Origin: Firm-04 sp045591925 | GTDB lineage: Bacteria; Bacillota; Clostridia; Oscillospirales; Ruminococcaceae | NCBI GenBank assembly: GCA_045591925.1 | Contig: JAZNTW010000085.1 | Location: 1-54,575 of the forward strand | DNA length: 54,575 nucleotides | Reading direction: 5' to 3' | Shown here: piece after piece, positions 7,979-15,246 of the stretch | Numbering within the stretch: the stretch's first letter is position 1 | Layout of the letters: each line of letters opens with the position of its first letter | The notes under the pieces: generated by a model | The model's database searches: none | What the model was told of the DNA's origin: nothing | What the model saw: only the letters and a program-made list of their open reading frames with translations | Translations under genes and position numbers: made by a program

Positions 7979-8032
7979 ATTTTACGGCGGCTAATGTACT
8001 ATCATTATAGCACACTTTCCGTAAAATATCAA
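7979..8032 (-). promoter_or_regulatory. Promoter of the recombinase remnant with a flanking inverted repeat
   Basis: On the minus strand TTGATA (8032-8027), a 17-bp spacer and TATAAT (8009-8004). An inverted repeat, ATTTTACGG (7979-7987) and CCGTAAAAT (8019-8027), brackets the -10 region and could be an operator. Confidence 0.75.
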
Positions 8033-8124
8033 CACTTTAAAGTGATAAATTTCTGTTGTTTATGATAGATTTTGAAACGGTTATGCCGCTTGTTTTTTGA
8101 TATCACGCTCTATCAAACGCTTTA

Positions 8125-8280
8125 CTATGTCGGAGATATTCTCATCCTTTCTTTTTTGAGCAGTATTGCGAATTTGCCTTCGTTTCCGCAGAAACCGCAC
8201 GATACCACTTCTGTGGTATATAAGTGCGCCCTTGTCCCAAGGGAAGCAGAATTGCTTGCCTTGCAGAACAGCTTTTTCAC
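8125..8280 (-). CDS. Small basic protein, GTG start, coupled to the DUF3847 gene
   Basis: A perfect AGGAGG six bases upstream precedes a GTG at 8280 whose first bases overlap the TGA stop of the DUF3847 gene. The 51-residue frame begins MKKLFCKASNSASLG and contains CGFCGNEGKFAILLKK, a possible half zinc ribbon. It ends at 8125. Coupling and ribosome site support translation. I do not recognise a family. Another frame over the same bases also reads open (ending DIVKRLIERDIKKQAA at about 8092) and could instead be the remnant of a real gene. Confidence 0.4.
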   Translation of the reverse strand: MKKLFCKASNSASLGTRAHLYTTEVVSCGFCGNEGKFAILLKKERMRISPT

Positions 8281-8624
8281 TGATTTCCTCCTAGCGTTGC
8301 AGGAAAATGTACTCCCTGCACACCGCCGGGAAGATTTCCGAAAGCAATTTTCAGCAAGTATCCGACTTGCTCGTTGGTGTAGCTTTCCGCATCGGGAATG
8401 AAGCTTTCAAGCAAAGCTCCACGCTGAATCAGACGGCTTGTACGCTGTCGGCGTTTCTGGTCTTTCGCACGATTGACGAGATTGTTGCAGTAGTGGATTT
8501 TCTGTTGCTCCTTCCTCGTCAGCCGTTCAAGCTCGGCATGAAGCTTGTCACGCTCTGCAAGTGCCTTTTCGTATTCGGTTTCGGTACGAGTTAAACTTTT
8601 TTCGTTCATTTTCGTTTTCTCCAT
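8277..8624 (-). CDS. DUF3847 family mobile-element protein
   Basis: A 115-residue protein. The N-terminal half is a charged coiled coil (TETEYEKALAERDKLHAEL, RLTRKEQQKIHYCNNLVN). The C-terminal half reads RTSRLIQRGALLESFI and YTNEQVGYLLKIAFGNLP, characteristic of DUF3847 proteins found beside relaxase and resistance genes on Clostridia transposons. ATG at 8624 is used; ATG at 8609 is the alternative. It is probably the surviving accessory gene of the element whose recombinase remnant lies at 7806-7961. Molecular role is unknown. Confidence 0.8.
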   Translation of the reverse strand: MEKTKMNEKSLTRTETEYEKALAERDKLHAELERLTRKEQQKIHYCNNLVNRAKDQKRRQRTSRLIQRGALLESFIPDAESYTNEQVGYLLKIAFGNLPGGVQGVHFPATLGGNQ

Positions 8625-8743
8625 AAATCAGATTCAGCATTTCTGCCGACATTCGCTTTTGCGATATGTAAGGGAGGATATATCTGATGTACTGAAATGG
8701 TACGTCAGGTGCTTGACGGTGAACGATTCGGTCACCGTGTGTA

Positions 8744-8772
8744 TTGCTTTTTCGGGGTGAAAATGGTATAAT
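8744..8772 (+). promoter_or_regulatory. Promoter of the kinase gene
   Basis: TTGCTT (8744-8749), 17-bp spacer, TATAAT (8767-8772), about 50 bases upstream of the start codon at 8823. Confidence 0.7.
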
Positions 8773-8822
8773 TATGTTAGGGCAGACAACCCGATAAACC
8801 ATTGATTTCAATGAGGTGTATG

Positions 8823-9710
8823 ATGAAAGATATTCCAAATTTCGACACCTTTGTGAAGATAGAACCTATCCATAAAGGCTGGTCGGGAGATAAAAAATAT
8901 TATGTTGAAACGAAAGACGGCAAGCGACTGCTTCTTCGTGTGTCGGATATTTCGACCTATGATGCAAAGCAGTATGAGTTTGAAGTGATGAAGAAAATGT
9001 CGGCTGTCGGAATAAAAATGTCCGAGCCGATTGACTTCGGTATCTGCGAAAACGGCAAAAGCGTATATCAGCTTCTAACTTGGTGCGATGGCGAGGAAGC
9101 CAAAGAAGCACTTTACAATATGAGTGATGCCGAGCAGTATGCTTATGGTCAGAAAGCGGCAGGCATTTTAAAACAGATGGAGCAAATCGACCGCAAGCCT
9201 GCATCTATGGAATGGTCAAATAATTTTCGGGAGTGTGTGGAACATTATATTGAGCTTTATCGGAAATGCGGTTATACCTTCGAGGGCGATGAGCTGATTA
9301 TTCGCTATCTGCAAACAAATCACACCTGTATCGGAGAGCGACCAACGGCACTGATGCACATGGATTTCCAGACGGATAATATGGTCATATCTCCCGAAGG
9401 TGAGCTTTACACCATCGACTTTCAGATGTGCGGCATAGCTGACCCGTATCACGTCCTCACAGGTGCAGGGGTCAGTGCTATGTATAGCCTTTCCTTTGCT
9501 ATTGGGCAGATTGAGGAATACTTCGGCAAGGAAATCCCCAATGATTTTTGTGATAAATACAACTACTATATGACCGCCGAAATGCTCTATGCATTTACTG
9601 TCGGCGTGCATATGGAAGAAGAACGAGAAGAAACGCTCCATATGTTCGATGACGAGGTAGAAAGACTGAAAAGCGGCGGCTTATGCATACCTGAGTGGTT
9701 TCAAAAGTGA
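8823..9710 (+). CDS. Aminoglycoside-phosphotransferase-family kinase (APH/choline-kinase fold)
   Basis: A 295-residue protein starting at ATG 8823 (GAGG six bases upstream; ATG 8820 is also possible). The N-lobe has LLLRVSDISTYDAKQYEFEV. The catalytic loop is ALMHMDFQTDNMVISPEG (Brenner-type HxDxxxxN), and the metal-binding aspartate is in YTIDFQMCGIADPYHVL. Family members phosphorylate aminoglycosides, macrolides or small metabolites. This sequence does not identify the substrate, so resistance must not be assumed. It stands alone with its own promoter and terminator in a mobile-element remnant, a setting typical for accessory resistance-like kinases. Confidence 0.8.
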   Translation: MKDIPNFDTFVKIEPIHKGWSGDKKYYVETKDGKRLLLRVSDISTYDAKQYEFEVMKKMSAVGIKMSEPIDFGICENGKSVYQLLTWCDGEEAKEALYNMSDAEQYAYGQKAAGILKQMEQIDRKPASMEWSNNFRECVEHYIELYRKCGYTFEGDELIIRYLQTNHTCIGERPTALMHMDFQTDNMVISPEGELYTIDFQMCGIADPYHVLTGAGVSAMYSLSFAIGQIEEYFGKEIPNDFCDKYNYYMTAEMLYAFTVGVHMEEEREETLHMFDDEVERLKSGGLCIPEWFQK

Positions 9711-9748
9711 TTATAATAAGTGCTATATTTCAAACAAGTTATCATACG

Positions 9749-9780
9749 ACCGATTTCCCAAAATGGGAAGTCGGTTTTTT
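9749..9780 (+). terminator. Terminator of the kinase gene
   Basis: Stem ACCGATTTCCCA / TGGGAAGTCGGT with a 3-nt loop, followed by TTTTTT. A second stem-loop lies directly downstream (9784-9810, AAGGGGTGAACG / CGTTCACTCCTT). Confidence 0.85.
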
Positions 9781-9783
9781 CAC

Positions 9784-10009
9784 AAGGGGTGAACGTTTCG
9801 TTCACTCCTTTTGGCTATTACATCAGCTTCAAGGGGTCATCAAAATGATGACGCCCGAAACCACCGCCTTGTTTCGGGGCAGTCATACCACCCGCCTTAA
9901 AACAGGGCGGGTGCTTTACAGCAGCATCCTAACTCGACAAAACGCCGACTCAGCTTCGACGACGCCCTGTTTCAGGGCGGCATAATTTTGTGGAGTGGTA
10001 AATTGCCAC
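9784..10009. other. Hairpin-dense noncoding segment
   Basis: Six successive inverted repeats in 230 bp: 9784-9810, 9836-9852 (GTCATCA/TGATGAC), 9854-9878 (CCCGAAAC/GTTTCGGG), 9889-9913 (CACCCGCC/GGCGGGTG), 9963-9979 (CGCCCTG/CAGGGCG) and a weak one at 9995-10009. No plausible ORF is present. Dense hairpins next to mobile-element genes fit a transfer origin or single-strand origin of the former transposon. A structured RNA is the alternative. Confidence 0.45.
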
Positions 10010-10044
10010 CGCATCCTTTTTCGTTACGCATTATATTTACGAAA

Positions 10045-10268
10045 AAACAAAAAAGCCGTTACACCCACATAACTACAACAAGCCAGACCCACCAGTTCGC
10101 TGATGAGTCAAGACTTATTCAATTAGTTATGTTAGTGTAACGGCTTTATATATTCCGTTATCATTCGGCTGGTAAAGTTCACAGCCGTACAGCCTGAGCT
10201 TAAAGCTCGGCACATATATTACAGGACTCTCTGGGGAGAGTCAACGCGGAAACATCTGTTCTGCACAT
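10045..10268 (-). ncRNA. Candidate structured small RNA, about 220 nt, unknown class
   Basis: On the minus strand a consensus promoter (10302-10274) should start transcription near 10268. Downstream come three hairpins: 10242-10225 (7-bp perfect stem, loop CCCA), 10210-10193 (7-bp stem with a bulge) and 10187-10166 (CGGCTG/CAGCCG). A 24-bp imperfect stem with a 48-nt loop (10147-10124 paired with 10075-10052, two mismatches) follows, then a T-rich run, forming a terminator. No other minus-strand gene starts downstream nearby. A 22-codon frame (MCRTDVSALTLPRESCNICAEL, 10268-10200) begins at the predicted first base, so a leader peptide/attenuator is an alternative. I do not recognise the RNA family. 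Confidence 0.6.
10052..10147 (-). terminator. Long stem-loop terminator of the small RNA
   Basis: Arms AAAGCCGTTACAC..ACATAACTA and its complement (10052-10075, 10124-10147) differ at two positions. The minus strand continues TTTTTTG then TTTTTTCG. The plus-strand exit lacks a T run, so the orientation is minus. Confidence 0.65.
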
Positions 10269-10273
10269 CTTCT

Positions 10274-10302
10274 ATTCTACAACATTATCCGACATTTATC
10301 AA
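10274..10302 (-). promoter_or_regulatory. Promoter of the small RNA
   Basis: TTGATA (10302-10297), 17-bp spacer, TAGAAT (10279-10274) on the minus strand. Confidence 0.7.
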
Positions 10303-10545
10303 CCCCAAAAATTTAAAAAAATCGCATAACAACGCCATTTGCAGGCTGTCAGTGGGCGGTGGTGTATTAGGGATGAGTTTCACTTTTCCGCATAAATTCT
10401 GAGGATTTTTATTCCGTTGTATCATTTCTGACACAGGGTAGTGGGTGGAGATAAATCAATTTTCGAGTGAAATTTTCACAAAAATTTCACATTTGCATTT
10501 AGTATTATATTGATGAGTACGTTAGTAATCCAATGATACAATTTC

Positions 10546-11406
10546 TTAATTCAGCTTGATTTTTCGATACTCCGACGGCGAAACTCCCACATTCTTATGA
10601 AACAGCCTGCTGAAATAGAGTGCGTTGTCATATCCCACTATCTCTGCAATCTCTGAGATATTGTATTCAGTTGTTTCAAGCAGGCTCTGTGCATTTGCCA
10701 TTCGTAGTGACAAAATATACTGCATTGGCGTTACTTTCAAAATCTGCTTAAAGCTGCGGATAAACCAACAGGTGCTCATATGTCTTGAAGCCGCATACTC
10801 ATCTATGCTGATTTGCTCGGCATAGTGTTCGTTGAAATAATGGGTGGCACGTTCGATTTCGTTCTGAACGTCGCTGCCCTTTTTCAGTCCCTCTTTGATG
10901 TAGCGGTTAATCTGAATGAAAATATGCCTGAGATTCAGAGTGAGCAGTTCCTCATAGTTCGGTCGGCAAAGCTGTAATTCCTGTATCATCTGCTTGTAAA
11001 GCCATGCATAATCGGGAGAGGTACCCGTATAGAACACCTTCTCCGCTTTTGGCATTTCATAATTGTCAAGAATACCGTCAACCATTCGTCCCGTGAAATG
11101 CACCCAATACACCTCGGTTTTGTCGGGTGCGTGATAATAATAGTATTGTATTTCATTTGGTCGAAAAAGTATCATATTCCCCTCTGTAATAACAGTTTCC
11201 TTACCATCAAGACCGTCAAAATAAAAATATCCCTTGCCCTTTGCAATATACAAAAGCTGATAGTCCCTTCGCCCCTTTGGACGCTCCGTAGAAATAACAG
11301 GACGACTGTGAACACGATAATAGCCGCAGCTTGTCACAACAAGAGCCCGACTTGTATCCACCATATCATTCAGCGAGTTATGAAGATAAGCTACGTTTGT
11401 ATACAT
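10546..11406 (-). CDS. AraC-family transcriptional regulator
   Basis: A 286-residue protein. The N-terminal cupin-like sensor half (RPKGRRDYQLLYIAKGKGYF, ILFRPNEIQYYYYHAPDKTE) resembles sugar-binding AraC members. The C-terminal double helix-turn-helix includes ISIDEYAASRHMSTCWFIRS and YNISEIAEIVGYDNALYFSR, ending in the signature GVSPSEYRK. It is divergent from the truncated GPH symporter at 11664, with a 257-bp shared control region, so it probably regulated that sugar-transport operon. The ORF looks intact. The inducer is unknown, likely a glycoside or hexuronide judging by the neighbour. Confidence 0.92.
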   Translation of the reverse strand: MYTNVAYLHNSLNDMVDTSRALVVTSCGYYRVHSRPVISTERPKGRRDYQLLYIAKGKGYFYFDGLDGKETVITEGNMILFRPNEIQYYYYHAPDKTEVYWVHFTGRMVDGILDNYEMPKAEKVFYTGTSPDYAWLYKQMIQELQLCRPNYEELLTLNLRHIFIQINRYIKEGLKKGSDVQNEIERATHYFNEHYAEQISIDEYAASRHMSTCWFIRSFKQILKVTPMQYILSLRMANAQSLLETTEYNISEIAEIVGYDNALYFSRLFHKNVGVSPSEYRKIKLN

Positions 11407-11514
11407 AAGCCCGACCTCTTTTCAGTTTGTTTACTACTATTATACCACAAATGCGTTCCGATTTCAAGTGCATAGTATCATTTTGTGCATATTTTGTATT
11501 ATTGTGTTTATGGT

Positions 11515-11544
11515 TTGACGTGAAAATCTGTGGTAGAATAGAAT
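11515..11544 (+). promoter_or_regulatory. Promoter of the symporter operon
   Basis: TTGACG (11515-11520), 18-bp spacer, TAGAAT (11539-11544), in the divergent control region shared with the AraC gene. Operators for AraC were not identified. Confidence 0.5.
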
Positions 11545-11663
11545 CAAGAAGAAAAGGTTCCTTTAATTGAAACGGTATTTCCGTAAAATACCGCATCATC
11601 ACAGAACTCGAGACCTGTGATGAACTAAACGAATATAAGTATTTTAATTAAAGGAGAATGATT

Positions 11664-12299
11664 ATGACTAACAAAAAATACCTGAGGCGGTACAACAAAG
11701 TCGGCTACGGCTCAGGCGATATCGCAGGCAATGTCGTATATGCACTGCTTTCCGCATTCGTAATGATTTATCTCACCGACACAGTAGGCTTAAATGCAGG
11801 AATCGTCGGAACACTCATTGCAGTATCAAAGATTTTCGATGGAATCAGCGACATATTCTTTGGTGCACTCATCGACAAGACAAAATCGAAAATGGGTAAA
11901 GCAAGACCGTGGATGCTTTATGGCTACTTCGGATGTGCGATTTGCCTTATAGCAATTTTCTGCATACCGACAGATATCGGACAGTTTGCTCAGTACGCTT
12001 GGTTCTTTATCACCTACACCTTACTTAACGCAGGCTTTTACACAGCAAACAACATTGCCTATTCCGCACTTACCGCACTTATTACAAGAAACAATCACGA
12101 GCGTGTGCAGATGGGCTCAATCAGATTTATGTTTGCATTCGGCACAAGTATGTTAATTCAGGTTATCACCGTTGACATTGTAAACAATCTTGGCGGCGGC
12201 GCAGATGCTTGGAGAACAATCGCAATCATTTATGCAATTATCGGTGTTATCTCAAACACAATATCAGGATTTCTGGAGATTTTCGGGTATCTTCCGTGA
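11664..12299 (+). pseudogene. GPH-family (MelB-like) sugar:cation symporter, C-terminally truncated
   Basis: The start is ATG 11664 (AAAGGAGA upstream; ATG 11658 directly abuts it). The N-terminal half of a glycoside-pentoside-hexuronide symporter is clear: KVGYGSGDIAGNVVYALLSA, VSKIFDGISDIFFGALIDKT, KMGKARPWMLYGYFGCAICL and NNIAYSALTALITRN. About six helices are present where the family has twelve. Homology ends near residue 200 (TISGFLEIFGYLP), the usual central loop, and unrelated sequence follows. Only a half transporter would be made, so this is almost certainly inactive. Confidence 0.8.
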
Positions 12300-12338
12300 C
12301 GTGTATCTGTACGCAATTCCCGAAGTTCATGTCCGTGA

Positions 12339-12767
12339 TATGCAGAAACAGAAACAAAGGTCGTATCTTTCAATGATCTGATGGTACTTGACCATGACCT
12401 CAACGCCGGCAAATATAATGTCTATCACAATCTTGTGACGCCCGATGGCGAGCAGGATAACAAGAGGCGTTACACCGTCTATGCGTTCGAGACGCCGGCT
12501 GAAATCACTGCGGATCAGAACAATACCTTTACGCTGAAAACGACCGATTATCCGAATGACAAGCTCAGCTATTGCTGGCAGTGGTATGACAAGAGTACAC
12601 AAAAATGGTTCGATATCGAATCCGAAGATAGTAAGAAGGCAACTTTCAAAATGACCGACGAAAACAAAGCCGGCCGCCCCTATCTCAACTACCGCTGCAA
12701 AATCACCTATACAGACGGTGACACCTCGCTGGTATATTATGCCAAGACGAAAGTAAACTACCAGTAA
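12339..12767 (+). pseudogene. C-terminal fragment of a secreted Ig-like-domain protein
   Basis: An open frame follows a TGA at 12336. It reads ETETKVVSFNDLMVLDHDLN, an Ig-like/PKD beta-sandwich segment (ITADQNNTFTLKTTDYP, YCWQWYDKSTQKWFDI) and RPYLNYRCKITYTDGDTSLV, and ends at 12767 before a perfect terminator. No signal peptide or start region precedes it, because the truncated symporter joins it at about 12290. It is probably the tail of a large Ruminococcus surface or adhesion protein left by a deletion. ATG 12381 could in principle start a 128-residue product. Confidence 0.55.
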
Positions 12768-12840
12768 TCGCTCAGCCCCCAAACAACGAAGCACCTGCGA
12801 GCGCGCAATGTTCTTGGCAGATTTCTTACAAAAAACAATC

Positions 12841-12875
12841 AAAAGAACCGTCAACAAAGTGTTGACGGTTCTTTT
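12841..12875 (+). terminator. Rho-independent terminator
   Basis: Perfect 15-bp stem AAAAGAACCGTCAAC / GTTGACGGTTCTTTT with a 5-nt loop, likely usable on both strands. Confidence 0.9.
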
Positions 12876-12950
12876 GCAATGTAAAATACGTTTGGGCTAC
12901 GGCTCAACTGCATTTGTACGCACAAATGTGATGGTATTTTTCTTTTTGGA

Positions 12951-13139
12951 TTAGGTGCAGCAATAAAACGGATCTAATACTGTTTGACCTTCAATGGTAG
13001 ATATGCCAATCAAATCCTCAAACGCAGAAATACAACGATGCGCATATCTTCTTCCGGCAAAAATAAAACAACTTGCACCCGGTTTTAACTGTCGTAAACA
13101 CTCAGGAGTCCATGATAAACACCATTGATAATATTCCAA
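12951..13139 (-). pseudogene. DNA methyltransferase fragment
   Basis: A 62-residue frame whose WTPECLRQLKPGASCFIFAG and RRYAHRCISAFED match the segment following the catalytic motif in N6-adenine/N4-cytosine type DNA methylases of phages. It then jumps to GQTVLDPF, the start of the SAM-binding motif region, with too short a distance between them. The catalytic tetrapeptide and the remainder are absent. The ATG context is not convincing. It is a deletion remnant. Confidence 0.55.
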
Positions 13140-13168
13140 TGGGATTTTTTATCCGCTTCAGACCAACT

Positions 13169-13213
13169 TGAACCGCCCCACTTTGTGCTATACACACAAA
13201 GCGGGGCGGTTCA
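13169..13213. repeat. Inverted repeat with 19-bp arms
   Basis: TGAACCGCCCC-A-CTTTGTG (13169-13187) pairs with CACAAAG-C-GGGGCGGTTCA (13195-13213), one mismatch, 7-nt loop. Neither exit has a strong T run, so it is not a standard terminator. It may be a REP-like or insertion-derived palindrome. Confidence 0.6.
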
Positions 13214-13322
13214 CACTCGATCGCAGGTGCTTTTTTTATATTCACTTTATCATATCATTGGCAGCAGTGGAATTGCAGAGTTCTTCACGAATATATTGCT
13301 TGATTATCCGCTCCTAAATATA

Positions 13323-14741
13323 CTATTTATTCTGTCCTTCTTTCAGCTTTGCGAGATAATGCTTTGTTTCGGCAGCGACAACGCCGGATAGTCCGAGCAG
13401 TGCGATGATATTCGGGAGTGCCATCAAGCCATTGAAGATATCTGCGAGATTCCAGACCGCCTCGACTGTCAGATACGGTCCGATGAAAATTGCGGCAATA
13501 TACAACCATTTGTATGCTATCGTATGCGATTTTTTTGCGCCGGTCAGATACGAAAGACATCGCTCGGAATAGTAATTCCAACCGAGAATCGTCGTAAATG
13601 CGAAGAATACAAGACATATCATCAGCAGGAATGACGATACCTCCGGTGGGAACGGCAAGCCGCATTGAAACGCGTCGATGGTGATATTTACGCCGGCAAG
13701 ACCCTTTTCGTAGCTGCCCGACATCACGATTGCAAGACCTGTCATGGTGCAAACGATGATGGTGTCGATGAACGTGCCGGTCATGGTAACAAGACCCTGT
13801 CTGACAGGCTCATCGGTCTTTGCGGCGGCAGCGGCGATGGGTGCAGAACCAAGTCCTGCCTCATTGGAGAAAATGCCTCTCGCGATACCGCTTCGCATGG
13901 AAATCTGTACGACCGCAAAGCCTGTGATTCCGCCGGCAATCGGCCGAACGCCAAACGCGCCCTTGAAAATATCCGCAATCGCATTCGGAATTTTATCCAT
14001 ATTTGTCAGAATGATGATCAGACAGCTTACCACGTAAATGATGATCATTGCAGGGACGATCACCTCCGAAAATGCGGCGATTCTCTTGATGCCACCAATG
14101 ATGATCAGTGCGGCAAGGATGGTGATGACAAGACCTGCGATGATGGTTGTGAGGGTATATTGGGTGCCGAAAATGGTGACGGTATGGCTTGCCGAGGGGT
14201 CGAAGAAATTATTTGCGGCAGAAGTGATGCCATTGATTTGTGTGATCGTACCGATTCCCAGCAGACCTGCAAGGAGTCCGAACAGCGCAAACAGCTTTCC
14301 GAGCCATTTCCAGCGCTTGCCAAGACCATTTTCGATGTAATAGAACGGGCCGCCGAGGTAGCTTCCGTTCTGATCCGTGGTTCTGTACTTGATGGCGAGC
14401 AGACCCTCCGCGTACTTGGTCGCCATCCCGAAGAATGCCGCAACCTCCATCCAGAACAGCGCGCCGGGGCCGCCTGCACCGATTGCGGTTGCAACGCCGA
14501 CAATGTTTCCGGTTCCGACCGTTGCGGAAAGTGCGGTACAGAGCGCCGCGAAGCTGGAGATTTCGCCTGCTGCACTCTCTTCGTTTTTCACCATGTATTT
14601 CAGTGCTGTGCCGAGCTTTCTGATTTGCAGACAGCCTGTGCGCACGGTTAGCAGGACGCCGCAGGCAATAATCAGAACAATCAAAGGCAAGCCCCATACA
14701 ATCTCGTCGATTTTGACAAGAATCTCATTGAATGTTTCCAT
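13323..14741 (-). CDS. Sodium:alanine/glycine symporter, AgcS family
   Basis: A 472-residue inner-membrane carrier that imports alanine or glycine with Na+. ATG 14741 (METFNEILVKIDEIVWGLPL) is chosen because it matches the family start and has GGGAG upstream. The open frame extends far upstream without homology. Signature segments are ALSATVGTGNIVGVATAIG, GGPGALFWMEVAAFFGMATK, IARGIFSNEAGLGSAPIAAA and FAFTTILGWNYYSERC. Ten to eleven hydrophobic helices are evident and length is normal. It is monocistronic, with a TTGCAA-17-TATAAT promoter. Substrate preference between alanine and glycine cannot be read from sequence. Confidence 0.95.
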   Translation of the reverse strand: METFNEILVKIDEIVWGLPLIVLIIACGVLLTVRTGCLQIRKLGTALKYMVKNEESAAGEISSFAALCTALSATVGTGNIVGVATAIGAGGPGALFWMEVAAFFGMATKYAEGLLAIKYRTTDQNGSYLGGPFYYIENGLGKRWKWLGKLFALFGLLAGLLGIGTITQINGITSAANNFFDPSASHTVTIFGTQYTLTTIIAGLVITILAALIIIGGIKRIAAFSEVIVPAMIIIYVVSCLIIILTNMDKIPNAIADIFKGAFGVRPIAGGITGFAVVQISMRSGIARGIFSNEAGLGSAPIAAAAAKTDEPVRQGLVTMTGTFIDTIIVCTMTGLAIVMSGSYEKGLAGVNITIDAFQCGLPFPPEVSSFLLMICLVFFAFTTILGWNYYSERCLSYLTGAKKSHTIAYKWLYIAAIFIGPYLTVEAVWNLADIFNGLMALPNIIALLGLSGVVAAETKHYLAKLKEGQNK

Positions 14742-14774
14742 GACAAATCTGCTCCCTAAAAAATCAATCATAAT

Positions 14775-14803
14775 ATTATACCATATTATAATGTAAATTG
14801 CAA
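14775..14803 (-). promoter_or_regulatory. Promoter of the AgcS gene
   Basis: TTGCAA (14803-14798), 17-bp spacer, TATAAT (14780-14775) on the minus strand. Confidence 0.75.
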
Positions 14804-14903
14804 TGGGAGAACTTGAAAAAATCCCTCGCGATGCAATCATGGGAGAAAAAATGGGGGGTGTACTGCCCACGATTGTGATTTTGCATATTTTCCTGAAAGA
14901 TTT

Positions 14904-15158
14904 GTGAAAGCGCCCGATGGCGACGTCATCCGGCTGACGGTTTCCGACAATCAGCTCATCCTCAACAACACCTGCGACATCCCGGACAGCCTGACCGCAG
15001 AGGAGCTGACAACGCCCTTTGTCAAGGCGGACAAGAGCCGAAGCGGAAATAAGGGCATCGGCATCGGTCTTTCCATCGTCATGACGCTCGCAAAGCAGCA
15101 AAACATTTCCTGTTACTGCGCCATCGAGGACGGCTTCTTCCGCGTTTCTATCTCTTAA
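14904..15158 (+). pseudogene. Histidine kinase ATP-binding domain fragment
   Basis: An 84-residue frame from a GTG at 14904 holds the end of a HATPase_c domain: TVSDNQLILNNTCDIPDSLT, an F-box-like TPFVKADKSRSG and the G2 box GNKGIGIGLSIVMTLAKQQN. The N box, dimerisation helix and membrane part are absent, and upstream sequence is intergenic. It matches the compact kinases of LytTR/GHKL-type or bacitracin-type systems. It is a C-terminal remnant. Confidence 0.7.
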
Positions 15159-15184
15159 TCAGCGCAATTTTCTCATAACAGCAA

Positions 15185-15229
15185 ACCGCCATAGCCTGTG
15201 AACCCTACACAAGCTATGGCGGTATTTTT
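15185..15229 (+). terminator. Rho-independent terminator
   Basis: ACCGCCATAGC-C-TGTG / CACA-A-GCTATGGCGGT with a 7-nt loop, then ATTTTTAT. It lies between the convergent kinase fragment and the GH141-like gene. Confidence 0.8.
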
Positions 15230-15246
15230 ATAAGATTATCTTGCGC

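Noticed and set aside
8548..8838. 96-codon minus-strand ORF ending next to the DUF3847 start
   Set aside because: Part of it looks protein-like (YIRYILPYISQKRMSAEMLN), but it overlaps both the kinase promoter and the DUF3847 gene, and no family was recognised. It may be another remnant.
10095..10130. CTGATGAG motif suggestive of a hammerhead ribozyme inside the loop of the small-RNA terminator
   Set aside because: The motif is on the plus strand, opposite the predicted transcript. No GAAA box or proper stem II/III follows, so the catalytic core cannot form.
13665..14651. 328-codon plus-strand ORF
   Set aside because: Antisense to the AgcS gene; Cys/Gly/Asp-rich composition is typical of a frame shadow.
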